64,000 nucleotides of DNA. Source: Hortaea werneckii (Eukaryota; Ascomycota; Dothideomycetes; Mycosphaerellales; Teratosphaeriaceae). Shown here in pieces: positions 1 through 11,600 of this stretch. The notes beneath the pieces are model-generated. The model ran no database searches and was not told where the DNA came from. It saw only the letters and a program-made list of their open reading frames with translations. Position numbers and translations under genes: made by a program. The stretch covers positions 248,001 through 312,000 of the forward strand of contig JBAOKB010000147.1 in the NCBI GenBank assembly GCA_037044905.1, written 5' to 3'. Position 1 is the first letter of the stretch. Each line of letters opens with the position of its first letter.

Positions 1-1067
1 ACCGTCGGTAGGTTAGCCAGAGATTTTTCCCTGATCCCAGACGTGCGGGCCCGGTACAACGGAAGCGGCCATTGCAGGGTGGCAGTAGTATTTATTGCTT
101 AAGCCTTACCACCCGACCCAGCGGAGGGCTAGGAGCAGTAGGATGCGGCAACTACTGCGGATCCAGACTAGGCCGTTGGCGAATGGCCAATGCCTGCATT
201 TCGCCGTTCCTGGTGACATCCTAGTAGCTGTGGTCTCTTCCACAGGTTTGTCTGGTTGGAAGGAAATTGGGGGCCCTCTTTTGGTCTCTTTTTTTTTTTC
301 TTTTCTTTTTTCTCGTCTTATAGGTGAGGTCCTTAACGACGCCAAGAGACCATTGGGTGGTTGGAGGCAGCTACCACACTATGAGCAAAAATTTGGCCTT
401 TCGTGCTCGCCTGTCAAGGCAGCAGTAGCGCAAAGATACCTCCAGATCCCTCTTCCCGGTCCCATGTACCACTCGGAGGTTTCGAGGCCAGCCGCAGCCG
501 CAGTGGCGAACAATGGATGGGCGGCGTGCCATGACTACTACTACCTAGGTACTGACTGATATCCAGCGGCGACCCAAAGTGCTGGTAACTCCCGACGCCT
601 GCAGTTCGCCGCGAATTTAGGTACCCATGTACTGGATGATGAGGGCGCATCCCGATAGCTTCCCTGGGGTGATCCTTTGGGCAGGACCTGCGCATCCATT
701 CCCGACCCCACCGGTGGTGCCCACCGTCACCTCTCCCTCACCCTCTCTCTCTCTCTGTGCCCCTAAGACCGGACTTTATTAAGGTCGACATTGCCCATCT
801 GAGGGACGGAAATCTAGAAGACTTTCCTTTTTGTTTTCCTTTGACCCCATCGAGCTTGGCCTTGTTAGTCGTGTTTTGGTGTCTTCCTTCCCTTGTTTTT
901 TGACTTTGCGGTTCGTGTGGGAGGATCTGTTGCGTTTCTTCTTGCCCTGTTATCATATGGCAATAGCGTCCTTGCCTTTCCCTTTACCGCCTACAGCCAT
1001 CTCTTGGGCACACTCATGCTTGCTCGACAATCAGCTCCAGTCCAAAAGGGCAATCAGCATTCTCGTT
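1..1067. other. Gene-free 5' stretch
   Basis: I see no coding region with family similarity here. The stretch holds a T tract near 290-302, a CT-rich microsatellite near 728-757 and a short ACCTAGGT palindrome near 543-550. The part nearest the methyltransferase gene is probably its promoter and leader. An open frame from about 831 runs into the first proposed exon, so an earlier start codon is possible. Confidence 0.4.
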
Positions 1068-2450
1068 ATGAACGACGATCCGACATGGGCTCAGGGTATG
1101 TATCATTGAATTCTGTTATTCATGGGTTCGAATATAGGATCGGACCTTACTGCTTAATACACGGATTACAGTGCTGTTATACGTGGCATGTCTTGTAGAT
1201 GGACGACGCAGAATACAGAAAATAGAAAGACTTTGAAGATCAGAATACATGGTCAGCAGGTAGCAGGTATCGACTTTTCAAGCTAACATTTAGCAAACAG
1301 CAGAGTACCCGTATCCTCGCTCATAACAGGCGAGACGCCCAACGGCGCCCACGACCTCAGGCTCATAAGCGAGAACGGGAGAAGATACTGGCTACACCAA
1401 CTCCAAGGCCTGGCGTACCCCTTTCCCCACGACGTGCAAGAGAACGACCGGCTCGATCAGCTGTGCCACCTGATCCACAATGTCGCCTTGGGAACACCGC
1501 ACCCTGCCCGTCTGATCCCGCATACCAACAGACCTCACGTCCTGGATGTGGGCTACGGCACTGGGTCATGGCTATACGACATGTCCGACAAATACCCCAA
1601 CGCACACCTCGTGGGGATCGACACGGCGCCGACGAGGGAGCGTGATCCCGAGCCGAGCAAAGACATGCACTTCCTGGCCCCCGTGGACTTTGAAAGCGAC
1701 GATTGGGGCGTCCTGGAGGGATCGTTCGATCTGATCAACATGTCGCAGCTCTGTGGCAGCGTGCGGGACTGGGACCGACTATGTCGACGAGCACTCCGCT
1801 ACCTAGCTCCGGGAACAGGGCGGATCCAATTGATTGAGATCGATTGGGAGCCTTGCTGCGACGACGGCACGCTGCCAGACGATTCGCCGATGCATCTCTG
1901 GTGGTTGACCATCTGTCGTGCGTCAGCCTTCAACGGCCGTCCGATCCAATATGAGCATAGGTTGCCGCGCATGCTGGAGCAGGCCGGGTTCGAGATCGAA
2001 CAGAATTTTCCGTTTACGATGCAGACGTGGGAGGATAACAGACAGCCCTCGACGCCGGACGAGCTGCGGAAGAATCAAGTGGCGCGGTGGTGTATGTCCG
2101 CAGTAAGTTCCCTTCTCCAGGAGCTGATATCGCCAGAATTGGACGTGAGCGAGGGTTATGAGGAGTGCTGATAAAGACCGTTGTCGCGTAGATGGGATGG
2201 TCCAACGCCGACCGTGACATCCCACGGAACCGCTGTTTCGCCGGCCTTTCGATGGCGCTGTTCACGAAGATCGAGAGGTGGTCGCCGGTCTACGTGGAGC
2301 AACTTCAGGACGATCTGTGTAAGATTGTCTTCGACATGAATATCCATCTATATTGGCGGCTGTGAGTGTGAAGACCTCGACTTTCTGATCAAGACGGAGT
2401 CACTAATAAGAGTATCTAGCCGTGTCATTACTGCGAGGCGACGACGTTGA
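1068..2450 (+). CDS. LaeA-like SAM-dependent methyltransferase (4 exons)
   Basis: Predicted class I methyltransferase of the large fungal LaeA/UMTA-like family, about 345 residues. My model is 1068-1095, 1294-2102, 2192-2361 and 2420-2450. All junctions are GT-AG and phases add up to a multiple of three. The SAM-binding motif I (VLDVGYGTGSW) is encoded near 1540-1570, followed by an acidic GID (motif II). Upstream lies the family hallmark of an aromatic patch before a DRLD box (near 1386-1455). The last two exons supply the family's usual C-terminal helix and its IHLYW...ITAR-like tail, which a single-exon reading would lose. Family members regulate secondary metabolism with velvet proteins (LaeA) or methylate metabolites. 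Which applies here cannot be told from sequence. The first 28-nt exon is the least certain part. Confidence 0.82.
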
Positions 2451-3282
2451 GCGTCTTGAGCTAGCAGACGAAAGCAACGTCCAGTGGCGTCTCGAAAGCG
2501 AACATAAAGGATAGGGGAAGGCAATCGGTGCAGGAATGGTTCGTTGGGAAGGAATTGAGTCGGGAAGGTCATTACGGCTTCGGCACGCGTTCAAGCGAAT
2601 GTGTAATTAATGAGTAGACATAGCGCGGCGTTGTGGGCGTTGGAATGGCTTCTTTCCAAGGGGCGACATCTCGGTAAGGTAGTGACTTACCATTTCTCAC
2701 TGCCGTTTAGGGCCTTGGTGGTCATCTGGTTGTCTCTGTGCCCGTAACTTCGATTGACTCGTCTAAAGTTTGTAGATGCTCACACGTGGATCGTCGGAGG
2801 CGTGGATCCAGCGGTTTGTAAAAGCTGCCTACATGTTTGCCTACCTGGGTAGGTAGTAGATAGGTTCCATGGGTAGGTTGTTGAGCGGCAACCCAGTCAT
2901 CAACAGTAGACTGTGAGTAGAGGTAGCTTCATAAGCGGGCAGCTTTACATGGCTCCTAGGACTAGACATGAATCTTATGAAATCTGTATTCATTTGTACT
3001 CATGTGTCTGGAAAGGCTCGTCCTACGTTGAAATTGTGAGGGAGTATTGCAATGTTGTCCGAAAGTGATGGTTACGGTTGGTTAAATGCAATGGGCAGAG
3101 GGTTTGGCGCTAAGATAAGACATGTGAATGACTAAGCGACTGATAAGCAGCTCTACGCCATCTGCAACTCAAGGTACCTAGGTCCGAAACCAAACATCAT
3201 CATCCTGGCATTCAACTCCACAGCACTCGTCTCCCACAAGCCATAAATCCTTGTCGTATAAGCATCTGGAGACGTATTCGAA
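2451..3282. other. Intergenic, no gene seen
   Basis: This spacer lies between the methyltransferase and CSN7. It contains an imperfect GGTAGG-type inverted repeat near 2840-2856 and otherwise nothing I can assign. The right end is presumably the CSN7 promoter. Confidence 0.4.
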
Positions 3283-4245
3283 ATGGAACAATCACGCGCG
3301 CTCAATGCTCTGGCGCCTTTCCTAGCACTCGCCAAATCCGCTACCTCCCCAAGAGCTGCTGCCGATCTGGTGACGCAGGCAACATCGGCACCGAATACAT
3401 ACGTCTTCGCCGAACTCCTACAGCATCCTCAGATCCAGGCTCTAGCTGGTCATGAGCAGTTTGGCGGTCACTATGAGCTGCTAAAGCTGTTTGCGTGGGG
3501 CACATGGGAAGAATACAGCGGTACGTCAAGTGCAACTCGATAGAGACTCAGCAAGATTGAGCTAATCATCCGTCGCAGCTGCTCAAGGGCTACCAGAACT
3601 CATCGACGCACAAACCACTAAGCTCAAGCTGCTCTCCCTCCTCACAATCGCTGCTCAGAAACCGACAGCATCTTCGACCGAATCCAACCTAAGCTACACA
3701 ACCCTCTGCTCCCGCCTCGACCTTCAGCACCCGATCGATCTCGAACATCTAGTCACCCAGGCAATATACAACGACCTCATCACCGCCACGCTCAACCCGG
3801 CCGACCAGACCGTCGTCATCACCTCCGTTGCGCCCCTCCGCGACTTAGCTCCGGGAGCGTAGCGAGCATGATGAACGAACTCGCCGCGTGGAGCGGACGC
3901 TGCGATGCCGCGCTCGGGGATCTGGAGAGGGAAATGGAGAAGGTCAGAGCCGAGGCGCGGAAGAGGAATATCAGAGAGCAACGGGCTGAGAGGCAGATCA
4001 AGGCGGCGATGGAAGGTGGCGAGAGGTCCGGGACTGCGAACGCACATGCCGCGACGGGTAGGAACGGACATCATACACGTGGAGCTGGGAAGCGTGCTGA
4101 GGAGAGCGAGGATGATGGGGATGCTATGGACCTCGATGGTGGGAATGCTTTAGGTGGTGGCGGTGGGAGGAAGAGAAGTAGTGGGGGTGGTGCATTTGGG
4201 AATCTCATGGGGAAAGTCACGGGCGGCAAGGCAAGGGGAGCATGA
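3283..4245 (+). CDS. COP9 signalosome subunit 7 (PCI domain), with apparent 1-base frameshift
   Basis: Subunit of the COP9 signalosome, which removes Nedd8 from cullin-RING ligases and in fungi controls development and light responses. Exon 1 is 3283-3520, the intron 3521-3578 and exon 2 3579-4245. The helical repeat and winged-helix parts of the PCI domain are readable (KLKLLSLLTIAAQ, then YTTLCSRLDL and LEHLVTQAIYNDLI). After these come a coiled coil (DLEREMEKVRAEARKR) and a low-complexity Gly/acidic tail, as in other fungal CSN7 proteins. The frame breaks at the GGG run 3853-3855 (LRDLAPG then a stop). One added G continues directly into the conserved WSGRC helix and gives 301 residues. 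I infer an assembly error rather than a pseudogene. Confidence 0.85.
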
Positions 4246-4907
4246 GAAACGGTGCCTCTTTTCCGCAAACGGATTATGACTGGCTTTATGCGCTTTTTGG
4301 CTTCATGATCTCGTTCGAATGCCAAAAGTGTAGGGGTGAGAGAGAACGTTGCTGTTGATGAGATAACCCCTTCTGTCTTGACACGGGCTCATGACGATGT
4401 GGCGACCGATGTCAGCAAGGCAGAGGAGTCTTTCCACGCCTCCTGACATCAAAGTGTTGTAGAGCATTTCAATGACAAATGAACGGGATGATTTAAAGAT
4501 CCTCGGCCGCAATCGCAGGTGCTTAAGAAGAGCCGTAAAGCGCGGGACCCCGCCATAGCTTCATTAGCTGAACTCTCAGCTCGACTTCATCTTTACCTAC
4601 CTAGGTAGGTATCATGCAGATTGAACTTCACTTCTCTTCTGCTCAATTCGCTTGCAGAAGTCGGCTCGCGGATAAGAAGCCCATCGAACCCTTAAATGTA
4701 ACTATGATATAATGCCACTTACCCCACGTGTGTCATCATCGTTTAAATTGTAATTGTTCAACCAGAATCCAGGTATCCCATCTTGCAACAATCATCAGAT
4801 ACTCTTATACAAAGGACAATCTTCATCGCAATCTTACTGCGGCTGTAAGAGAAACCGAGCAAACAAGAATCAAAGCAAAACAAAAATCCAAATCACCTTA
4901 CAAGACC
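4246..4907. other. Intergenic with long palindrome
   Basis: No gene is seen. The stretch holds the perfect 18-bp palindrome at 4594-4611 (listed separately). The right-hand 200 bases are A-rich and likely form the promoter and leader of the peroxiredoxin gene. Confidence 0.4.
4594..4611. repeat. Perfect palindrome TACCTACCTAGGTAGGTA
   Basis: An 18-bp perfect inverted repeat with no spacer. Shorter or imperfect versions of the same motif occur near 543, 2840, 3174 and 50469-50492, always outside coding exons. Its function is unknown. Confidence 0.75.
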
Positions 4908-5547
4908 ATGGCCACCACACCCGTTCGCAACAGACTGGACCCAAGTCCCGCAACCCACAGACGACGGCGCCTGTGCCCACCTGCTCGGCCAAACCTTCCC
5001 CTCCATCCCCATCCCCTCCACCTCGGGAACCACAATCGACATCTCCGCCCTCTCCGGCCTAAGCATCATCTTCTTCTACCCACGCACAGCCGCGCCCAAC
5101 GAACAAGTGCCCCCCGAATGGAACGAGATCCCCGGAGCGCGGGGCTGCACGCCGCAAGCGTGCTCCTTCCGCGACAGCGCCGACGACTTCCTCACCTTCG
5201 GCGTCAACCACATCTTCGGGTGCAGCACGCAGAGTACGTCCTACCAGCAGGAACTCAAGACGCGGACGCACCTGCCGTACCAGATCCTCAGCGATGAGGG
5301 ACTAGCGCTGACGCGGGGCCTGGGACTGCCGACGTTCGAGTACGCGGGCCAGACGCTGACGAAGCGGGTTACGCTGGCGGTGGAGGATGGGAAGGTCGTG
5401 AGGGTCTGGTATCCGGTTTTCCCGCCGGATCGGAGCGCGCGGGAGGTGCTGGAGTGGTTGGATACGCGGACGGGGAGGGAGGCGCTGAGTACGGAGAGCG
5501 AGGAGGCGATGTTAAGGAATTTGCGACATCGGGATAGTCGGTCGTAG
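4908..5547 (+). CDS. PrxQ/BCP-like peroxiredoxin (AhpC/TSA fold), apparent frameshift near start
   Basis: Thioredoxin-fold peroxidase that would reduce hydroperoxides. The body is open from about 4935 to 5547. It shows the strand IIFFYPR, then GCTPQACSFRD with the peroxidatic Cys and the resolving Cys five residues later, as in PrxQ/BCP enzymes. A GVNHIFGCS strand and a LSDEGLALTRGLGLPTFE segment follow. No ATG exists upstream in this frame. The only suitable ATG (4908) is one base out, and removing one C from the CCC run 4920-4922 joins it and gives 212 residues. An unusual loop of roughly 17 residues sits between the FFYPR strand and the catalytic Cys. Fold assignment is firm; the exact N-terminus is inferred. 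Confidence 0.75.
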
Positions 5548-5937
5548 GAGAGTGGGTTTTTTTTTTTTCTGCTTTGTCCCTGTACATAAGTTGGGAAAGG
5601 AGAAGGTTGTGAGCCGGGAGTGAGAAATTTTCTGTTATGCGGTTGGCTTGAGGGCATGGTGTTATCTTGTCACCTCCCTCCTGAAGTTCTACGGGCTTTA
5701 TTTTCAGTAAGGGGGTCCCTATAGACACTTGCTCAATCTATGTGTTGCTGCCTCGTGAAGCAACCCATCGACCTCCCTGGGCGCCCTTACCCGGGAATTC
5801 CATGGCAGGGACCCGTCTCCAGACTCGTAACAAACGCGTCCCTTTAACCGCGTAGTTCCTTCATAACCGTGTTTGAGCTCCCAGAACGCCGTCTCGTCCC
5901 TTCATCCGCTTCTCACCTGACCCGTTTCCAACCTAGA
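5548..5937. other. Convergent intergenic region
   Basis: This is the shared 3' region of the peroxiredoxin (+) and white collar-2 (-) genes. It contains a T-rich run near 5556-5568, and nothing else is recognised. Confidence 0.4.
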
Positions 5938-7771
5938 TCATTGGCTGTCATTACTATGCTGGGGTTGCAAAGTCGGCAGCTGCCTCTGCCCTTCCATCCC
6001 ACCACTACCACCTTGCCCCTGTTGTCCAGGACCCGCACTTGGCCCGCCACCAGTACTACCCCCGAACCCGCCCGAGCTATCTCCCTGCGGCATTCCAGGC
6101 GGATAATGAGGACTTCCACTGCCACCTTTGCCTTCCTTCCCCATCATCTTCTTCTCCTTCTTCGCCCAGCGAAGTCCGCACGCATTACATAGTGTCTTGG
6201 GCCCCTTGGGACCTTTGCGCCATTCCGGCGAATCCAACGTGCCGCAGTCGGCGCATACGTATTCCTCGGTGATCTTGGCTTTCTTCTTGCCTTCCCGCCG
6301 GCTCGCTTCCCGGTCGCGGTCGAGCAGGATGGCGATGCCGGCGTCGCCGCGGATGAGCGCGGGCGAGGTATCGCCCGTAGAGATACCGTGGCTGCGTTCG
6401 CCGTCGCGGTAGCGCAGGCCGGTCATGAGTTCGATGGACTCGAGGTGCGTTGATGCGGCTTCGTAGCGTGACATCTTGTCCGCGATGCTGTCTGGTTTCT
6501 GGCTTGACAGTGCCGAGTCCAGGTTTTGTCTGGTGAGCGCTGTGTTACTGATAGGAGGTGGCTTCGCCGGGGGCGGCATGCCTTGATAGTTGGGTGTCTC
6601 TCCCCCTGCACCATCTGATGCTCGCTCTACTGATGGCTTAGAGTCGCCGGATGGAGTCGCGCCCGGCTGAGATGCAGGCGCTGCGCTTGCCTGTTCGCGA
6701 TATAACCTCTCCTGCTCCGCGTTCTCTGCCACTTCTTCGCGCTTGAGCTCTTCAATGCGCTTCATCAGTCGCTCGTTTTCGATTTTATGCTCTAAGAATG
6801 AATCTAGTAGCGCTGCGTTTTTGGTTGGGTATGGTCGGGCCATCATGAAGAAGCCTCGACACACGCCTGTGATTGGTGGTGTACCTCCATTCTGCTGCTC
6901 TTGTGGGAGGCCTGCAGCGAGGTGAGGCTCTGGAGAGATGTGAGGGTGTCCGTCGCACTCAAAGATCATGTAAGTGCCGTCTTCTTTCTTAAAACGATAG
7001 AAGAAGCGCAATTCATTGCCTGATGCGATGCTCTCGTTGAACTCGCGCATAAAAATGCCGCTGTCGTCCGGATGTACGAGCTCGCCGATGAATTTGCCGA
7101 TCAAATGGTGAGGCTCATATCCTGTAATGGTTTTGCATGAAGGCGAAACGTATAAAATTCGCCCGTCAGGAGTCAGAATGTGAAGAAAATCCTTCAGCTC
7201 TTCGATAATGCGTGAGGACCAGTTGCGCCTCTTGGTGAATTCAGTCAGCGTGCTGTTGTTTGTTTGCGGTGTCATGCCAAACCCCGTAGGCAGTGGGCCT
7301 GCCCCAACTCCAGTGACTGTGGAATCCGACTGCATGCCGGCGGCCGACGTGGTCATGGAACCGTCCTGACCCTGACCGCCAGCGCTGGTGAAGCCCTGGT
7401 TCTGCATGGGGCTGGTGCCGCTTGCGGCGCCTTGCGCCAGTGGAGGCTGCAGGCCTCCGAATCCGGGGTCGGTCATGTCCAGGTCCATGGGGAGGATGTT
7501 GTCGATATCCAACCCTCCCATGAAGCCTCCGGCCGTCGTGTCACCTAGGAGAGAGATCCCCCGCGTCTCCAGTGACGGGCAGCCCACCCATGCTGTCGCC
7601 TGCGCCATTGTCCAAGCCATTGTAGCCACCGCTGGTCCCATCGCGCTGTATGTGCTGCTGCAGATAACTATTTCCGTGGCCGTGCTGGAACTGCTGCTGC
7701 TGCTGCTGCTGCTGCTGCGCGGAGGAGGCGCCAGGCACGCCATTGATGCCGCCGGGAAGGTACCCGGACAT
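5938..7771 (-). CDS. White collar-2 (PAS plus GATA zinc finger), apparent 1-base frameshift
   Basis: Transcription factor that pairs with WC-1 as the blue-light and circadian white collar complex. In order it has a Gly/Gln-rich N-terminus with nine consecutive Gln (about 7691-7717), one PAS domain (NWSSRIIEELKDFLHIL through FECDGHPHI, about residues 180-280), a coiled coil (ENERLMKRIEELKREE) and one GATA finger. The finger begins CADCGTLDSPEWRKGPKGPK, the family's diagnostic loop, and closes with CNAC. The frame changes at the run of five C at 7558-7562. Removing one joins the N-terminal and main frames into 610 residues. The start used is the first ATG of the joined frame. An acceptor-like CTAG just upstream suggests a possible extra 5' exon. 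The gene is divergent from RAD50. Confidence 0.92.
7691..7717. repeat. CTG/CAG trinucleotide run encoding poly-Gln in WC-2
   Basis: Nine CAG codons (read on the minus strand) in the WC-2 N-terminal region. Such tracts commonly vary in length between strains. Confidence 0.8.
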
Positions 7772-8658
7772 GCGCGCGGGTCCCAAAATTGGCTGCGTCT
7801 GTGGTGGGCGCTTAGTCGCCGGTATCCAGGAGGAGTATCGACCGATCTCGCGTGCGGTGCCAGATCCGGTTTGCTAGCGAGGGCATCCAGGATCGGTGAT
7901 GTTTGCGCCTGAGACTAGCACGGTGGGAATCAGAGGGCTGTCGCGATCGCGGTCGTCGATGCTCACCTTTGACGTGATGCCGACATGCACTTGGCCTGCA
8001 CGCCCGCCAAAACCCGCCCGCCCGCATTTCGGCCTTGACGTCCGTGCTCCGACAGGCTACCGCACTGAAGCAGCTGAAAGCTAGTGCGACAGGGCGGAGG
8101 TGGCGCCGCCGTCTGATCCGTGTCCACGTGCATGTCCACCGTCCGCCTGGGAGTGTGGGAGGCCCTGGCGAGTCTGGGTGCGGCCCGCAAAGAGCTTGCG
8201 TGCTGCTGGACCCTGGCACACACGTGAGCACGCGAACGAGACGCGCCCGCCGTCCTATTCACACGTCCCATCTCGAGCCACTCGAGCCTGGACGCGTTTG
8301 CAGACGCATTCACAGCCTGGTACGGCGGACAAGGCCCCGGATCAGGCAGTGAGCGATTGTGAAAGGCCAACGCAGCGCATTGAAAAGTTCCGCTGCCAAC
8401 CTGCCTCCCGACACCTTTCTGAAACCTGCTGCTGCCTAGGTCCCTACTTTACGTGCGCTACCGACGCCACCGGGTCTGTACACAAGACTGACATTCTCCT
8501 CCTACTGCTTTCAGACCCATCACCGTCCTTCCTACACCACTCTAGCTGTGCTGATGACGATCCTTCATTCCAAATGACCTCGTCCTAAGCCAAGACGAGA
8601 ACACAGCCACCTCTCTCCATCGGCCTAATCACATCGGCTGACAGCGGACTCCGCCATC
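7772..8658. other. Divergent promoter between white collar-2 and RAD50
   Basis: About 0.9 kb of GC-rich sequence without a supported gene. A splice-donor-like GTGAGC (minus strand, near 7966) and an acceptor-like CTAG (near 7875) could belong to a 5' intron of white collar-2. The segment next to 8659 is the RAD50 leader. Confidence 0.4.
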
Positions 8659-11600
8659 ATGTCCTACATCGACAGGCTCCTCATCCTCGGCGTGCGCTCC
8701 TTCGACAACAAGCATAGCGAGACCATCAAGTTCTTCTCCCCCTTAACCCTCATCGTCGGCTCCAACGGCTCAGGCAAGACGACCATCATCGAATCTCTCA
8801 AATATGCCACCACCGGTGAGCTGCCTCCTAACACAAAGGTCGGCGGTGCCTTCATCCACGATCCACGGCTGTCCAACGACAATGAGGTCCTGGCCCAGGT
8901 TAAGGTCGGCTTCAAGTCTGCGCAGGGCGAAAGCATGGTCTGCACTCGCAACTTGCAGCTCACAGTCAAGAAGACCTCACGCAGCATGAAGACGCTTGAA
9001 GGTGCCCTGGAAATTCGCAAGAACGGCGAGCGCAAAGCGATTAGTTCGCGCTCTCTGGATCTATCATCAGTCATGCCGGTGTATCTTGGCGTCTCAAAAG
9101 CCGTACTCGACTATGTGATCTTTTGCCACCAAGAAGAATCCCTCTGGCCTCTGGCTGCCCCTGCTGAGCTGAAGAAGAAATTCGACGAGATTTTTGAAGC
9201 CATGAAATATACCAAGGCCATCGAGAACATCAAGATCATGCAGAAGAATCAGAAGATTGAGCTTGGCAAGCTTCAAATCCATCGTGAGCAGGCCAAACAC
9301 ACCAAAGACCGTGGTAAGAAGATGGAAAACAGGCTGAGGGCCTCAATCAGGAGTGTGAGGAGCTCAGGAAATCCCATGAGGATTATGAGGACCGCATCAA
9401 GCAGGCGTCTCGGAACGCCGAGGCAGCTTGGGCACAGGCGGAAACCGCAGGAATGACGGTGGGCGAGCTGAACGGCAAGAGAATCGAGGAGAAGACGAAG
9501 CAGGAAAGTGTCGAGAGCTTGCGCACGGACTTGAACGAGATGGACGAGTCCGATGAGGACCTCCAACGCATGTTGTCGCAGTATGAAGAGCGAGTGCAGC
9601 ACTACGAAGACGACCTTGACAGCCAGAAAGCGCAATACCAGACTCTGAACGGCGATATCCAGACAGCTCGCAGCGAGATCAGTAGTAAGGAGCGCGAGGT
9701 AGGCAGCTACGAGGCGCAGGCGGAGAACTATCGACGTCAGCAGGAGAATCGAAAGCAGCTCGTCAAGGAAACTGCTCGCTCGCACAACGTTCGCGGCTTC
9801 GACATCGATTTGGATGATGGGCAGGTCCGCGCGTTCATGGACCGCATATCGAAGATGGCTCGTGACCAGAACGCTGCATTCGAACGGGCTAGGGAGGAAA
9901 CAAAGGAAGAGCTACAACGGGCGCAAAAAGTCCTGAACGACATCAACGAGAAGAAGTCTGCACTGAACCAGCGGAAAGAAAACGCGAAGCAGAGTATGAA
10001 CATTTATGACGGGAAGGTCAGGAAGCTGCAAGACGAAGGAAGGACTTTGCAGGTCGACGAGGGTAACAAAGCGCATCTGGAAGCTACTCTGAGAGACACT
10101 GAATCGAGGTTGAACGCTGCGAAAACCAAAGATCTCTGACGAAGACTACGATGGCAAGGCCTCAGCTGCGGAGGTGGAGCTGGCAAAGTTGGACGATCGC
10201 AAAGAGAAGCTCGACACTGAGCTTGTTGACAGTACGCGGCAGTCCAGTGATGTCGCTCAGCTTGACTATGTTCAGAAGGAACTCAGGGATCGTGAACACA
10301 GTCTACAGACTATGCAGGGCGCACACTCGGATCGTATTGCTGCTGTGGTTGGTAATGACTGGACTCCGGAGAGGCTTGAAGATGACTACAATCGGGCAGT
10401 CAGTGCTTCCAGCAGCGAGGTCCGAGATGCGGAAAAGCTCAGGGACGGCATCAGCAATGACGAAGGCCAGTTGAACTTCCAGCTCGACACCTGCAGGAAG
10501 GATCTGAAGGCGAAGCAACAGCTATGAGGACCGCTGCGGAGACTATAAGAAAGCGCGCAGAGGTTGAGCCGGCTGAGTATAACTCTACACTCGCCGATGC
10601 TGAGGCCAGCCGCGAGCAGACGAAGGCTGAGGTCGACTCACTTCCGCAACTTCGTGCTTATCTGGAGAATTGCATCAAGGTGGCGAAGGACAGCCACAAG
10701 TGCTTTACATGTCAACGTGGCTACAAGGAGCAGGCCGGTGTCGATAGCCTTGTTGGCATGTTGAAGCTGACTATTCAGCGGCGCGAAGAACAGCTTGGCA
10801 ACGCACCTAAAGAGCTTGAGGAGCTGGACGAAGAGATCAAGGCTCTCAAGTCGGTATCGACGGACTTTGAGGCGTGGGAGAGGCTGAAGGAGAAAGAAAT
10901 CCCAGCGTTGGAGAGACAGGAGAAAGCCCTCATGGAGAAGAAGCAGAGGCTCACAGACGAGCTCGAGACCAAAGACATGGAGGTCAAAGAGAAGGAGTCC
11001 AACAAGCGTGACATTGAAAGCTTGTCGCGTACGGTCAAAAGCATTGCCCAATTGAACAGCGACCTCAAGAAGTTCAAGCAGCAGATCGATGAACTCTCTG
11101 CTAAGCAAAAGGCCGCCGGTCTCTCACGCGGCGTCGAACAGATCCAAGAAGAGTCGCGCAAAGTAGCCGAAGAGCGCAAGTCCGTCAGCCAGCACTTGAC
11201 GAAGCTCAGAAAGATCGCGAGCGGGCGCGGAGCGATGTCAACGCCCTTGAGCTCGAACTTAGGGACACCCGTGGCAGGCTGAGCAATGCAGAGTATCAGC
11301 TCAAGGAGAAAGCGTCGCTGGAGAGGCAGATGGAAGAACTGAAAGGTTACATTGCTGAGCAGCGTGAAAACATCCGTAGCGTGGACGACGAAGTCAAGGA
11401 GCTCGGCCCACAGCTCTCGCAAGCGCAAGCGAAGTACGACGACATTGCTCGTAGGGGCGCAGACAAGGATCGCGAGCTTCAGGCTGAGTCTTCCAAGCTT
11501 ACCAACAGCGTCAACCAGCTGAAGATGGCCAACCACGAGATTGATGCCTACAACGATCGTGATGGTGACGGTCAGCTGAAGCGCGGAAGGCAAGACGTTG

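Noticed and set aside
9300..11300. Introns as explanation of the RAD50 frame changes
   Set aside because: The frames meet within a few bases, leaving no room for a fungal intron of about 45 bases or more.
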